A stretch of DNA of 64,000 nt from the NCBI RefSeq assembly GCF_013128195.2, contig NZ_CP053452.2, positions 3,782,001 to 3,846,000 of the forward strand, read 5' to 3'. This stretch comes from Frigoriglobus tundricola (GTDB lineage: Bacteria > Planctomycetota > Planctomycetia > Gemmatales > Gemmataceae). How positions within the stretch are numbered: position 1 is the stretch's first letter; each line of letters opens with the position of its first letter. Position numbers and translations under genes: made by a program. Positions 17,384-26,175 of this stretch are shown here, in pieces. The notes under the pieces were generated by a model that saw only the letters and a list, made by a program, of their open reading frames with translations, made no database searches and was not told where the DNA came from.

Positions 17384-18079
17384 ATGAGCGGCAACACACC
17401 GCACGTTCCCGTTGCGCGAATGGACATCCCTCCGAAGGGCGGGGCCGGGTGCCTGATCTTTACGACGCTGTTCGTTGGCTTCTGCGTCGCTCTTTCGGCT
17501 TTCCACCTGGTGACATACTCCGAACCGCCCACGGACGGAGTTGTTGCAGCCGTTCTCTGGCTCTCCTTGACGACCCTGACACTCGGGAGCGCGGTTTACG
17601 CGGCGGGCGGCTTGGGCCCGTGTGCGGTCGTCTGTCTCGGGACGTTTTCGTCCCGGACGTTCGTAGAGGTGTCGCTCGAAGGCGACCGAATTGTGATCGC
17701 CTTCGGGTACGAGATGTTCCGTCGCCGGTTCTACTACCTCACTGTCGCACGCGGGCAAATCGTGTCGCTCGAAATGCGTTCCGGTCAAGCGACCGCGCTC
17801 GCAGGGCGCGACATGGACGACTGGCACGTAGCGTTGTGGTATCGCGATCCGACCCGTGCGAAGCGGAAGCACATCGAGGGGGTTCGTGATGACGAGGTGT
17901 ACGTTGTCTGCCCACCGCGGGCAAAGGTGACGACGGAGGTCTTCTTACGATCGGTCGTCACGTTCCTGTGCTCCGTAGGCGTCGAGTTGCACCCGGTTGC
18001 GAAAGAGAACGCGTTCCGTGTCGTGGCGATTGATGGCGACCCGCTCACCCCTCCATCCCCGCCCGGCCTTTCGGTTTGA
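17384..18079 (+). CDS. membrane protein with PH-like domain
   Basis: 231 residues from ATG 17384. Two hydrophobic helices (CLIFTTLFVGFCVALSAF and AVLWLSLTTLTLGSAVYAA) precede a soluble beta-rich region with FVEVSLEGDRIVIAFGYEMF and RRFYYLTVARGQIVSLEMR, the pattern of bacterial PH-like membrane proteins. The protein ends with a Pro-rich tail. No enzymatic motif is seen. It is transcribed away from the YHYH gene and converges on the azoreductase, so it stands alone. Confidence 0.65.
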   Translation: MSGNTPHVPVARMDIPPKGGAGCLIFTTLFVGFCVALSAFHLVTYSEPPTDGVVAAVLWLSLTTLTLGSAVYAAGGLGPCAVVCLGTFSSRTFVEVSLEGDRIVIAFGYEMFRRRFYYLTVARGQIVSLEMRSGQATALAGRDMDDWHVALWYRDPTRAKRKHIEGVRDDEVYVVCPPRAKVTTEVFLRSVVTFLCSVGVELHPVAKENAFRVVAIDGDPLTPPSPPGLSV

Positions 18080-18091
18080 GCCAGGAGTCAG

Positions 18092-18706
18092 TTAAGCGAA
18101 CGATAGCGCCGCCGCCTGTTGCAGAGCGACCGGTAACCCGTGGTCATCGGCGCCCGCGGACACCTTCGTGCCTTCGGCCCGGACCGCCTGGATGTTCTTA
18201 ACGCCCAGGAACGCGAAGAAGCTCCGCAGGTGGCTCTCCTGGTGCTCGAACCCCGCCGTCGGCGTCCCGGCCCGGTAGAATCCGCCCTGGGAGGACGCGA
18301 TCACCAGCCGCTTGGAACCGAGTAAACCTTCCGCGCCGGTGGAGGAGTACCGGAACGTCACCCCCACCACGGCCAGAGCGTCGAGCCAGGTCTTGAGCTG
18401 GCTCGGGATGCCGAAATTGTACATCGGGGCGCCGACCACGATGACATCGGCGGCCAGCACCTCTTCCAGAACGGCACGCAGGGCGGCCGCGTCCGCACTG
18501 ATCGCGGCGGGCACCTGATCGGCCGGCTTGCCGAGCGTGAAGGCGAGTGGGGCGGTCAGGTACGGGAGCGGGTCGGCGGCCACGTCCCGATAGGTCACTC
18601 GCGAGTCCGGGTGGGACGCCCGCAACCGGGCCACGACGGCCGCCGATACGGCTCGGCTGACCGAGTTCTCGCCGAGGATACTGGAATCGACGTGAAGAAC
18701 GTTCAT
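18092..18706 (-). CDS. azoR: FMN-dependent NADH-azoreductase
   Basis: 204 residues from ATG 18706 (MNVLHVDSSILGENSVSRAV). Flavodoxin-like fold of the AcpD/AzoR family: phosphate loop SSILGENSVSR, and the FMN-binding segment VGAPMYNFGIPSQLKTWLDA, followed by ASSQGGFY. It reduces azo compounds and quinones with NADH and protects against electrophile stress. The divergent neighbour is an HxlR-type regulator, the arrangement of azoR1-yodB in Bacillus, so repression relieved by quinones is likely. Confidence 0.93.
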   Translation of the reverse strand: MNVLHVDSSILGENSVSRAVSAAVVARLRASHPDSRVTYRDVAADPLPYLTAPLAFTLGKPADQVPAAISADAAALRAVLEEVLAADVIVVGAPMYNFGIPSQLKTWLDALAVVGVTFRYSSTGAEGLLGSKRLVIASSQGGFYRAGTPTAGFEHQESHLRSFFAFLGVKNIQAVRAEGTKVSAGADDHGLPVALQQAAALSFA

Positions 18707-18754
18707 CGCACACTCCGAGTTGCCCGGCGCACGCGACAGGGAAGGGGTCGGTGG

Positions 18755-18775
18755 CCGGTATTTAGCCGTAACCGG
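18755..18775. promoter_or_regulatory. candidate operator between azoR and its regulator
   Basis: In the 114-base gap between the divergent azoR and hxlR-type genes lies CCGGT (18755-18759), an 11-base spacer with TATTTAGCC, and ACCGG (18771-18775). The inverted half-sites and AT-rich centre fit a dimeric winged-helix operator. It is a guess by position; the half-sites are short. Confidence 0.3.
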
Positions 18776-18820
18776 AGGCATCCTAAGCCGCGCCGCGGGC
18801 CGTCACAAGAAGGCACAAAT

Positions 18821-19294
18821 ATGGAACCGAGTAACACGCATGTGCCTACCCCCGATGGGAGTATGGCGGATTTGAGAGACCACTTGCGGCGGGGGGACCA
18901 CGCGAGGATCAGCGAGGGCTGCAAGCCGAGCGCCGAGATCATGGCGCTGGTGGGCGAGAAGTGGACGGTAATCGTTGTTGTGATGCTGTCGGGCGGCCCG
19001 AGGCGGTTCAAGGAATTGCAGCGGATGATCCCCGGCGTTTCACAGCGGATGTTGACCCTCACGCTTCGCGGGCTGGAGCGGGACGGGCTGGTCGCCCGGA
19101 CCGTGTTCCCGACCGTACCGCCGCGCGTGGACTACGCGCTCACCGAACTCGGCGAATCCCTCCGCGCGCCGGTCCTTGCGCTGGGCACATGGGCGCGTGA
19201 GAACCGCGCCCAGATCGAGGCGGCACGCGATCGGTACGACCGCGCGGCCGAACGTGCCGCTCCGCGCGCCGCCGGGCCGGATGAGGTGCGGTGA
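18821..19294 (+). CDS. HxlR-family redox-type transcriptional regulator
   Basis: 157 residues from ATG 18821. The winged helix-turn-helix of the HxlR/MarR-like class is complete: CKPSAEIMALVGEKWTVIVVV, then GGPRRFKELQRMIPGVSQRML and LRGLERDGLVART, with the wing VPPRVDYALTELG. Cys34 sits just before the first helix, the position of the thiol that senses quinones and diamide in YodB and CatR. It is divergent from azoR. I infer that it represses azoR and itself until Cys34 is oxidised or alkylated. Confidence 0.9.
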   Translation: MEPSNTHVPTPDGSMADLRDHLRRGDHARISEGCKPSAEIMALVGEKWTVIVVVMLSGGPRRFKELQRMIPGVSQRMLTLTLRGLERDGLVARTVFPTVPPRVDYALTELGESLRAPVLALGTWARENRAQIEAARDRYDRAAERAAPRAAGPDEVR

Positions 19295-19315
19295 GGGCCC
19301 TGTCCGTCCGGGGCT

Positions 19316-20248
19316 TCACCCCGCCATTTCCGCCCAGTCCTTTGGTTTGAGCCAGTAGTCCGTCAGTTCCGCCTCCGGCGTGCCGGGCGCCGGACGGTAA
19401 TCGTAGACGTACCGCACGACCGGCGGCAGGCTCATCAGGATGCTTTCCGTGCGGCCGTCGGTCTTCAGCCCGAACACCGTGCCGCGGTCGTACACCAGGT
19501 TGAACTCCACGTACCGGCCCCGCCGCACCTCCTGGAAGAAGCGCTGTTCCGGCGTGTAGGGCAGCGCCTTGCGGCGTTCCACAATGGGCACGTACGCATC
19601 GAGAAACGCGTCCCCCGCGGCCCGCACGAACGCGAACGCCTCGTCCGTCGCGTCCATGTAGTCGAAGAAGATGCCGCCCACGCCGCGGGCCTCGCCCCGG
19701 TGCTTGATGTGGAAGTACTCGTCGCAGTCCTTCTTCATCTTCGCGTAATCGGCCGCGGCCGGGTGCGCGCCGCACACCGACTTCCACACCCGGTGGAAGC
19801 CGATCACGTCCTCCTTGAACGGGTAGTACGGGGTCAGGTCGGCACCGCCCCCGAACCACGCCTTCGAGCCGTGCGTGAGGAACCGGAAGTTCGCGTGAAC
19901 CGTCGGCACCAGCGGGCTGCGCGGGTGGATCACCAGAGACACGCCCGCTGCGGTAAACGCCAGACCGTCCCCGGGGATCTGCTTCGCGAACTCCGGGCTG
20001 AACTCGCCGAATACTTCGGAGAAGTTCACCCCGCCCTTCTCGAACACCGCGCCGTTCTCGATCACCCGCGATCGCCCGCCCCCTCCGCCTCCCGGGGGGG
20101 GGGAACCCCCGCGGGTTCCCCCTCGCACCCCCTCCTGCCTCCGGGTCCACACGTCCTCGCGGAACGAGGAACCGCCGTCGGCCTGCTCCAGGCCGGCGCA
20201 GATGCGGTTCTGGAGTTCCTTGAAGTAAGTCACAGCGGTCGCGTGCAT
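19316..20248 (-). CDS. hemF: oxygen-dependent coproporphyrinogen III oxidase
   Basis: 310 residues. Converts coproporphyrinogen III to protoporphyrinogen IX by two oxidative decarboxylations in haem synthesis. Strong family motifs: FEKGGVNFSEVFGEF, PLVPTVHANFRFL, WFGGGADLTPYYPF, FHIKHRGEARGVGGIFFDY and RRGRYVEFNLVYDRGT. Between Trp34 and the conserved GGGGRSRV there are about 16 extra residues (core GGTRGGSPPPG), encoded by a palindromic repeat inserted in frame (20090-20140). The loop is at a variable surface site, so the enzyme is probably still active. The neighbours are unrelated, and the next gene starts 128 bases upstream on the other strand. Confidence 0.95.
   Translation of the reverse strand: MHATAVTYFKELQNRICAGLEQADGGSSFREDVWTRRQEGVRGGTRGGSPPPGGGGGGRSRVIENGAVFEKGGVNFSEVFGEFSPEFAKQIPGDGLAFTAAGVSLVIHPRSPLVPTVHANFRFLTHGSKAWFGGGADLTPYYPFKEDVIGFHRVWKSVCGAHPAAADYAKMKKDCDEYFHIKHRGEARGVGGIFFDYMDATDEAFAFVRAAGDAFLDAYVPIVERRKALPYTPEQRFFQEVRRGRYVEFNLVYDRGTVFGLKTDGRTESILMSLPPVVRYVYDYRPAPGTPEAELTDYWLKPKDWAEMAG
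20090..20140. repeat. palindromic element inserted in frame within hemF
   Basis: GC-rich palindrome with a GGGGGAACCC / GGGTTCCCCC core. It adds about 48 bases to hemF without breaking the frame. The same core occurs inside the cytochrome fusion gene at 60069-60098 and in non-coding DNA at 34497-34530. Short GCCTCC direct repeats flank it (20087-20092 and 20137-20142). Confidence 0.75.
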
Positions 20249-20376
20249 AACGGACCCTCCGATCCGGTTTCATCCCGATATGGGCGTTTTAAGTTCCGGT
20301 GTGCTCCGTGGCAAACTGCATTCGCGCGGGGTATCTTGAGAGCGCCAGTTTTCTCACCCGGCCGGGAGAGCATTTG

Positions 20377-22017
20377 ATGCGCTACACTCTGGTCCTGATC
20401 GCCACGGCGCTCGTTCTGCCATCCGCCGTTCGAGCGGCCGATCCGCCCGTCACGTTCCAGACCCACTCGCTGGACCGCGCGCTGTTCGACCTGCGGACCG
20501 CGGCGGACTTCGTGGGCGGGGAGCCGGCCGTCAAGGCCGTGAACAAGGGGATCCAGAACCTTTTCGGTGAGAAGGGGTTCGAGGGACTGGACATCAACCG
20601 CCCGGTCGCCGGGTACGTGATTCTGGCCCCGAAACCGGAAGACATTACGGCGGTCGTGGCGCTGCCGGTCACCGACGAGAAGGCGTTCCTCGCACTGTGC
20701 GACCGGGCGAGCAACGAGAAACACAAGGACCTGGGCAAGGGCCTGTACCAGCTCCCCGCGCCGGACGGCCCGGTCAAGGCGCGGCTGCGGTTCAGCGACG
20801 GCTACGCCTACATCGCCTACGGGTTCAGTCCCGAGCCGGCACTCGGTGCCAGTGCGATGGTCCCGGTCGGCAAACTGTACGACCCGACCGAAAAGGCCAC
20901 CGTCGCGGCCAAGCTCCACTTCGACCGCGTCACGCCCGAGGTGAAGAAGGCGTTACCGGGGGTGCTGAAGGGGATCAAAACGGCCCTCTTCGCGGCCCCC
21001 GGTATCGGGGGCCAGGAAAAGATGATCCTCGCCCCGTTCGAAGAGGCGCTGGATCAACTCGCGGTCCGCTACGCGCTCCTCCTGGGCGGTGCGGACACCG
21101 CGACGGTGCGGGTGAGTATCGACGCGCCGACCAGCGACCTGGTCGTGGAGGCGACGCTCACCCCCAAGCCGGAAACGGCGCTGGCGAAGGAACTCGCGGC
21201 GCTCAAGCCGACCGGGAACCGGTTCGGCGGGCTGATCACCGCGGACACCGCCGCCGGGTTCCAGACGCGGTTGCCGTTTTTCTTCAACGACGAACTGAAG
21301 ACCGCGACCGTGAAGGCGCTGGAAGAGGGGCAGAAACTGGTCGCCAAGCCGGGATCTTGGAAGGAAACCAGCGACGAACTGTTCAAGGGGCTGATCCGCA
21401 CCGTGAAGTCGGGCGAAGCGGATGTCGTCGCCGGCGTGCGCGGGCCGGACAAGGACGGCGATTTTGCGCTCGCTGGCGCCGTTGCGTTCGCGGAGCCCGC
21501 GGCGCTCGAAAAAGAGTTCAAGAGCCACTTCGAGAAAAACGCGCCCCCGAGCGAGCAGGACAGGATGAAATGGAACGCCGCAAAGGCCGGCGCGGTGAAC
21601 ATTCACACCTACAAGCTCCCAGAACAAGACGTTTCCGATTTCGGAAAGCCCTTCGGCGGCAACAAGAGCACCCTCGCGTTCGCGTTCGCGCCCACGGGCA
21701 TCTTTTTCGTCGTGGGTCCGGACCCGGTCCCGGTCATCAAGGACGCGCTCGCGGTCAAACCGGCCGCGGCGCCGGTGCTCGACGTCGTGGTGAACCCGGC
21801 CCGCGTGATCCAGTTCGTCGAGAAGGCCGGCGGGCGGGCGCAGGACGCGGAGATCTTACTCGGCAAGGAGGACAAGCTCCGCTCCGCGACCTCGCTCCGC
21901 GTGACCGGCGGGGCGGACGTGCGTGTCCGGTACGCGCTCAACTTGCGGCTCTTCCCGCGGGCCGCGGCCGGGGCAATCGTCACGACGGAGAAGGTGGAAC
22001 GGTTCGAGAAGAAGTGA
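20377..22017 (+). CDS. secreted protein, first of a tandem paralogous pair
   Basis: 546 residues from ATG 20377, preceded by GGGAGAG. Signal peptide MRYTLVLIATALVLPSAVRA. The mature protein repeatedly alternates strands and helices (for example FEGLDINRPVAGYVILAPKP, DEKAFLALCDRAS, RFSDGYAYIAYGF) in a layout like other long planctomycete secreted proteins of unknown function. The neighbour at 22181-23797 is clearly homologous along its whole length, with many identical blocks such as KHKDLGKGLYQLP. No catalytic motif is evident. Periplasmic or cell-surface location is inferred. Confidence 0.8.
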   Translation: MRYTLVLIATALVLPSAVRAADPPVTFQTHSLDRALFDLRTAADFVGGEPAVKAVNKGIQNLFGEKGFEGLDINRPVAGYVILAPKPEDITAVVALPVTDEKAFLALCDRASNEKHKDLGKGLYQLPAPDGPVKARLRFSDGYAYIAYGFSPEPALGASAMVPVGKLYDPTEKATVAAKLHFDRVTPEVKKALPGVLKGIKTALFAAPGIGGQEKMILAPFEEALDQLAVRYALLLGGADTATVRVSIDAPTSDLVVEATLTPKPETALAKELAALKPTGNRFGGLITADTAAGFQTRLPFFFNDELKTATVKALEEGQKLVAKPGSWKETSDELFKGLIRTVKSGEADVVAGVRGPDKDGDFALAGAVAFAEPAALEKEFKSHFEKNAPPSEQDRMKWNAAKAGAVNIHTYKLPEQDVSDFGKPFGGNKSTLAFAFAPTGIFFVVGPDPVPVIKDALAVKPAAAPVLDVVVNPARVIQFVEKAGGRAQDAEILLGKEDKLRSATSLRVTGGADVRVRYALNLRLFPRAAAGAIVTTEKVERFEKK

Positions 22018-22180
22018 CCCCGGCGCGGAACGGTCCGCCGGTGGCACCAGGAGGCACGGACGTTCCTGTCACGCCGGCGCGACCGATGAACCGCGCGTCG
22101 TTTTGAAAGTCGGGGCGCTCGACCGTGTCGAACCGCCGCGGTATCATGAGCGCGGTTCGTCACCCACTCGGAGTCCGCCC

Positions 22181-23797
22181 GTGCGTTATACCCTGGTTCT
22201 GACCGCCGCGGCCCTGTTCGCGCCGGCCGCCCTTCGGGCGGCCGATCCGCCCATCACCTTCCAGACGCATACGCTCGACCGGGTCCTCGGCGAGGTCCGC
22301 ACCGCCGCGAACTTCGTGGGCGGCGAGCGGGCCATCAAAGCGCTGAACGATTCGATCAAGGGCGGCCTGGGCGAAAAGGGCTTCGAGGGCATCGACCTCA
22401 CCAAGCCGGTGGTCGGGTACGTACTTCTGGCGCCGAAGCCGGAGGACATCACCGCGGTGGTGGCGCTGCCGGCCTCCGACGAGAAGGCGTTCCTCGCGCT
22501 GTGCGACCGGGTAAACAACGTGAAACACAAGGACCTGGGCAAGGGCCTGTACCAGCTCCCGCCGCTGGACCCGCGGTACAAGGCGCGGCTGCGGTTCAGC
22601 GACGGCTACGCCTACATCGCCTACGGGGCCGAACCGGAGCCGGCGCTGGACCCGAAGGCCATCGTGCCCGTCGGCAAGCTCTACGCGCCGGCCGAGAACG
22701 CGGCGTTCGCCGGCACGCTCCACTTCGACCGCCTCACCCCGGAAGTAAAGGCCACGCTGGTTACCGTCCTGATGGACTGGAAGAAAGAGCTGATGGCGAA
22801 AGTCGATCCCAACGCGCCGGAGCAGGCGGCCATCAAGCCGCTCTTCGCGGAACTCGAAAAGCTCGCCCGCCGCTACCTGCTGCTGCTCGGCGGCGCGGAC
22901 ACCGCGGCGCTGCGCGTGAGCCTCGACCCGGCGACCTCGGACGTCGTGGTCGAGACCACGCTCACCCCCAAACCGAAAACCGAACTGGCGAAGCAGATCG
23001 CCGCGCGCCAGCCGGGCAAGAACCGGTTCGCCGGCCTCATGACGCCGGACACGGTCGCGGGCTTCTATTACTCCGCGCCGCTGTTCGCGGAGGAGATCCG
23101 CACCGGGTACGCCGCCCTCACCGAGCAGCAGTCGAAGGACATGCTCCCGAACGTGCCGGAAGTCGCCAAGGCGACCGTCGAGGAGCTGTTCAAGGGCCAC
23201 GCCCGGGGCCTGAAGGCGGGCGAGTTTGATATGGCCGTCGCCGTGCGCGGCCCGGACAAGGACGGCCTGTTCCGCGCCGTCGCGGCCCTGTCGTTCGACG
23301 ACCCGGCGGCGCTGGAGAAGGCGTTCAAGAAGTTCATGGACACGGACGGGCCGCCCCCAGGGGTCGGCACGTTCAAGTGGAACGCGGACAAGGCCGGCAC
23401 CGTGGACATCCACACCTACGTGTTCAACGGCGCGGGGCTCCCGCCCCCGTACAAGGTGTTCGGTGACGACAACACCGTCGCGTTCGCCGGCGCCCCGAAG
23501 GGCATTTACGTCACCATGGGGCCGGACGCGGTCGGCACGCTCAAAGACGCGCTGAAGGTGAAACCGGTCGAGGCGCCGGCGCTCGAGGTCGTCGTCAACC
23601 CCGCGAAGGTCGCCGGCCTGGTCGAAAAGGGGGGCGGCAACCCGCTCGACATCGAGCGCGGGCTGGGCCGGGAAAACAAGCTCCTGTCCGCCACGTCGCT
23701 CCGCATCATCAGTGGTAAGGAGCTGACCGTGCGGTACGCGCTCAGTCTCAAGTTGCTCCCGCGGGCCGGTTTTGAAGCATCGACCACGCGCGATTAG
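22181..23797 (+). CDS. secreted protein, second of a tandem paralogous pair
   Basis: 538 residues. The start is GTG 22181, placed by alignment with the ATG of the upstream paralogue (RYTLVLTAAALFAPAALRA against RYTLVLIATALVLPSAVRA). Identical blocks are spread over the full length, including GEKGFEGIDL/GEKGFEGLDI and RFSDGYAYIAYG. The gap between the copies is 163 bases, so each probably has its own promoter or they are cotranscribed. A local duplication followed by divergence is the simplest history. Function unknown. Confidence 0.8.
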   Translation: MRYTLVLTAAALFAPAALRAADPPITFQTHTLDRVLGEVRTAANFVGGERAIKALNDSIKGGLGEKGFEGIDLTKPVVGYVLLAPKPEDITAVVALPASDEKAFLALCDRVNNVKHKDLGKGLYQLPPLDPRYKARLRFSDGYAYIAYGAEPEPALDPKAIVPVGKLYAPAENAAFAGTLHFDRLTPEVKATLVTVLMDWKKELMAKVDPNAPEQAAIKPLFAELEKLARRYLLLLGGADTAALRVSLDPATSDVVVETTLTPKPKTELAKQIAARQPGKNRFAGLMTPDTVAGFYYSAPLFAEEIRTGYAALTEQQSKDMLPNVPEVAKATVEELFKGHARGLKAGEFDMAVAVRGPDKDGLFRAVAALSFDDPAALEKAFKKFMDTDGPPPGVGTFKWNADKAGTVDIHTYVFNGAGLPPPYKVFGDDNTVAFAGAPKGIYVTMGPDAVGTLKDALKVKPVEAPALEVVVNPAKVAGLVEKGGGNPLDIERGLGRENKLLSATSLRIISGKELTVRYALSLKLLPRAGFEASTTRD

Positions 23798-24048
23798 TTA
23801 CGACCCGGGTGAGTGACCGAGTTGCCGGATCGGGGTGTTTGCTGTCGCTTGAATCGACATAAGCCCCGGCCGGCAGAACAAATCACTGTTGGTTCTCCGG
23901 GCACGGCGCGACACAAATCGGTCACCTGCGAACATCGCTGGGGGCTGGCAGCGACGCGGGAAAAGCCGCCTCGCGGCGTTCTCGTAGCTCAGCGCCCCCG
24001 CTCCCCCGCTCCCGCAAGGGAGCGGGCCAAGACATTGACCGCCCTCTG

Positions 24049-24561
24049 TCAGTCGTGTTTCGGCGGCGGGGCCGTCTTCGTTTGCCCGACCGCCGCCCGC
24101 ACCCGTGCGGCGCGCTCCGCCGCGCGGCGCACGCCGACGAGCCGCACCACCCGCCCGGCGGTGCGGATCTCGACCCACCCGACGCCGACCAGGCGGTTCG
24201 CCCACCCGGCCCCCGAACGCACCTCGGTGATCTCGCTCAACCAGAGCGGCGGAACCGGCGGGTGCCGGAAGCCGAAATCGACCAGCACGGCCCGGTCCGT
24301 CAGACGGTACGTGTACGTGGCCGCGCGGTACAGGTACACGGCCGCCAGTGCCGGCCACACGCCCCACGCCAGTGCGAACACCGCCAGCGCGCCGAACCGT
24401 GCGGCCAGTTCGGAGAGGTCGTCGAGGTACCACCGCCCGGTCCACACGAGGAGCGAGGCGACGGCGGCCCCCACAACCGCGGGGGCCGCCGCGCGGGGGT
24501 GGTAGCCGGCCCACCACCGGTCGGCCTGCGCCGGATCGTCCGCCCGCCGGTCGGTCGGCAT
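24049..24561 (-). CDS. membrane protein with bacterial PH domain
   Basis: 170 residues from ATG 24561, with GAGGGC upstream. Two transmembrane helices (APAVVGAAVASLLVWTG and LAVFALAWGVWPALAAVYLY) are followed by a PH-type beta domain: YTYRLTDRAVLVDFGFRHPP, LWLSEITEVRSGAG and NRLVGVGWVEIRTAGR. This matches the YdbT/DUF304 (bPH2) pattern of helices then a PH-like barrel. The tail is basic and Ala-rich. The gene is isolated; its role is unknown. Confidence 0.75.
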   Translation of the reverse strand: MPTDRRADDPAQADRWWAGYHPRAAAPAVVGAAVASLLVWTGRWYLDDLSELAARFGALAVFALAWGVWPALAAVYLYRAATYTYRLTDRAVLVDFGFRHPPVPPLWLSEITEVRSGAGWANRLVGVGWVEIRTAGRVVRLVGVRRAAERAARVRAAVGQTKTAPPPKHD

Positions 24562-24825
24562 CGCGCCCTCGAAGTATTGGACGTTGCGCCCCGTGGTCTG
24601 AAAACGGCGGCACAGATCGGAGAAGACGTACAATTCGGATTATCTTTCTATCCCTTCGGGTCAAAGAGAAAAAAAACACGCCTTGGCCTTATCGTGTTGA
24701 ATTTCTGTGTGAAAGTGAATAATAAAGGGGTCAAACTCCTGTCCTTGGCTCGTACCCGGGTGTAGGATGTTGGTTTAACGGCCCTTTGCCCGAACTACTC
24801 TCGCCCCGAAAAAGACGACAATCGT

Positions 24826-25974
24826 ATGAACTACCTTCACCAGCGGCGATTGGTCCTCACGCAGGCGTTCAAGGCGAAGGGCGTGGACGCGTTCCTGGTC
24901 ACGACGCCCGTCAACGTGAGCTACCTCACCGGGTTCACCGGCGAAGACAGCTACTTCGTCATTAACGCCAAGCACGAAATTTTGGTCAGCGACTCGCGCT
25001 TCGACGAGCAGATCAAAGAGGAGTGCGCGGACCTGGAGGCGCACATCCGCCCGCTCACCCGGACGACGCTCGAGGCGGCGGCCGAGGTGCTGACCAAGAT
25101 CGGCGCGAAGTCCGTCGGCGTCGAGGGGAACCGGCTCACGCTCGGCGCGCTGGAGCAGCTCAAGGCCCTCGCCCCGAAGCTCACGTTCGTGCCGCTGGAG
25201 GGGCTGGTCGAGACGCAGCGGATGGTGAAGGACCCCGGCGAGGTGGAGAAGATCCGCGAGGCGGTGCGGGTCGCCGAGCGCGGGTTCCGCATGTTCGTCG
25301 CCACGCTCCGCGAGGCCGACACCGAGAAGGAGATGGTGGACGCGCTGGAAGGGTACGTGCGCCGGGCCGGCGCGCGGGGCACCTCGTTCCCGCCGATCAT
25401 CGCCGTCGGCGAGCGGGGCGCGCTGCCGCACGCGCCGCCCACCGCCAAGGAACTCGGCGACGGCAGCAAGCTCCTGGTGGACTGGGGCGCGGACCTGGGC
25501 TACAAGTCCGACCTGACCCGCACGCTCCGCAGCCCGTTCGGCACCGCGCCGAGCCGCCGCAACAAGCAGGAGCGCGTCGGGTACGACTTCGACAAGCTGT
25601 ACGCGGTGGTCCTGGCGGCGCAGAACGCGGCCCTGGCCGCGATCCGGCCGGGGGTGAAGGCGAAGGACGTGGACGCCGCGGCCCGCGCGGTGTTCGCCAA
25701 CGCCAAGCTCGACAAGTACCCCGACCTGAAGCTCGACAAGTGCTTCACGCACGGCCTCGGCCACGGTATCGGGCTGGAAGTTCATGAAGGCCCCAAGGTG
25801 CGGGCCAACTCCGAGGACGTCCTCGAGGCCGGTATGGTGATCACCATCGAGCCCGGCATCTACATCCCCAACTGGGGCGGCATCCGCATCGAGGACGATG
25901 TCCTCGTCACCCACGACGGGTTCAAATTGCTCACCACCCTGTCCCGCGAAGCCGCCACGCTGTCGGTCAGCTAA
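24826..25974 (+). CDS. pepP: Xaa-Pro aminopeptidase, M24 family
   Basis: 382 residues. Removes N-terminal residues that precede proline, using two metal ions. The creatinase-like N-domain (VNVSYLTGFTGEDSYFVI) is followed by the pita-bread catalytic domain with all five ligands: Asp in LLVDWGADLG, Asp in YKSDLTRTL, His in FTHGLGHGIGLEVHEGP, Glu in MVITIEPGIYIP and Glu in IRIEDDVLVT. Cytoplasmic. A second M24-like gene at 56682 lacks these ligands. In many bacteria a pepP-type gene lies just before accB-accC (as in Bacillus with efp between), and here it precedes accB by 200 bases. Confidence 0.92.
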   Translation: MNYLHQRRLVLTQAFKAKGVDAFLVTTPVNVSYLTGFTGEDSYFVINAKHEILVSDSRFDEQIKEECADLEAHIRPLTRTTLEAAAEVLTKIGAKSVGVEGNRLTLGALEQLKALAPKLTFVPLEGLVETQRMVKDPGEVEKIREAVRVAERGFRMFVATLREADTEKEMVDALEGYVRRAGARGTSFPPIIAVGERGALPHAPPTAKELGDGSKLLVDWGADLGYKSDLTRTLRSPFGTAPSRRNKQERVGYDFDKLYAVVLAAQNAALAAIRPGVKAKDVDAAARAVFANAKLDKYPDLKLDKCFTHGLGHGIGLEVHEGPKVRANSEDVLEAGMVITIEPGIYIPNWGGIRIEDDVLVTHDGFKLLTTLSREAATLSVS

Positions 25975-25987
25975 CCGGGCTGAACGG

Positions 25988-26076
25988 TCTCAGGTCATAA
26001 AGTCGCAGGTCGTAAAGTCGAAAACCTCTCTCGTTGGGGCTTTCGACTTTACGACCTGCGACTTTATGACCTGAGA
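25988..26076. repeat. perfect inverted repeat, 36-bp arms (GTCGTAAAGTCG family)
   Basis: Bases 25988-26023 are the exact reverse complement of 26041-26076 with a 17-base loop. The arms are made of related AGTCGCAGGTCGTAAAGTCG units. Looser copies lie at 26690-26785, 30461-30500 and 37709-37790. It follows the pepP stop and would form a strong RNA hairpin. Confidence 0.9.
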
Positions 26077-26175
26077 CTGCTTCCCCTCCTACCTACTGTC
26101 CCCTTCACTTTCCGGGCCATAGACTACCCTTCTCATTCCCCGGTCGCACCGGGGGTTTCGTTTTGGGGGTCTCGC

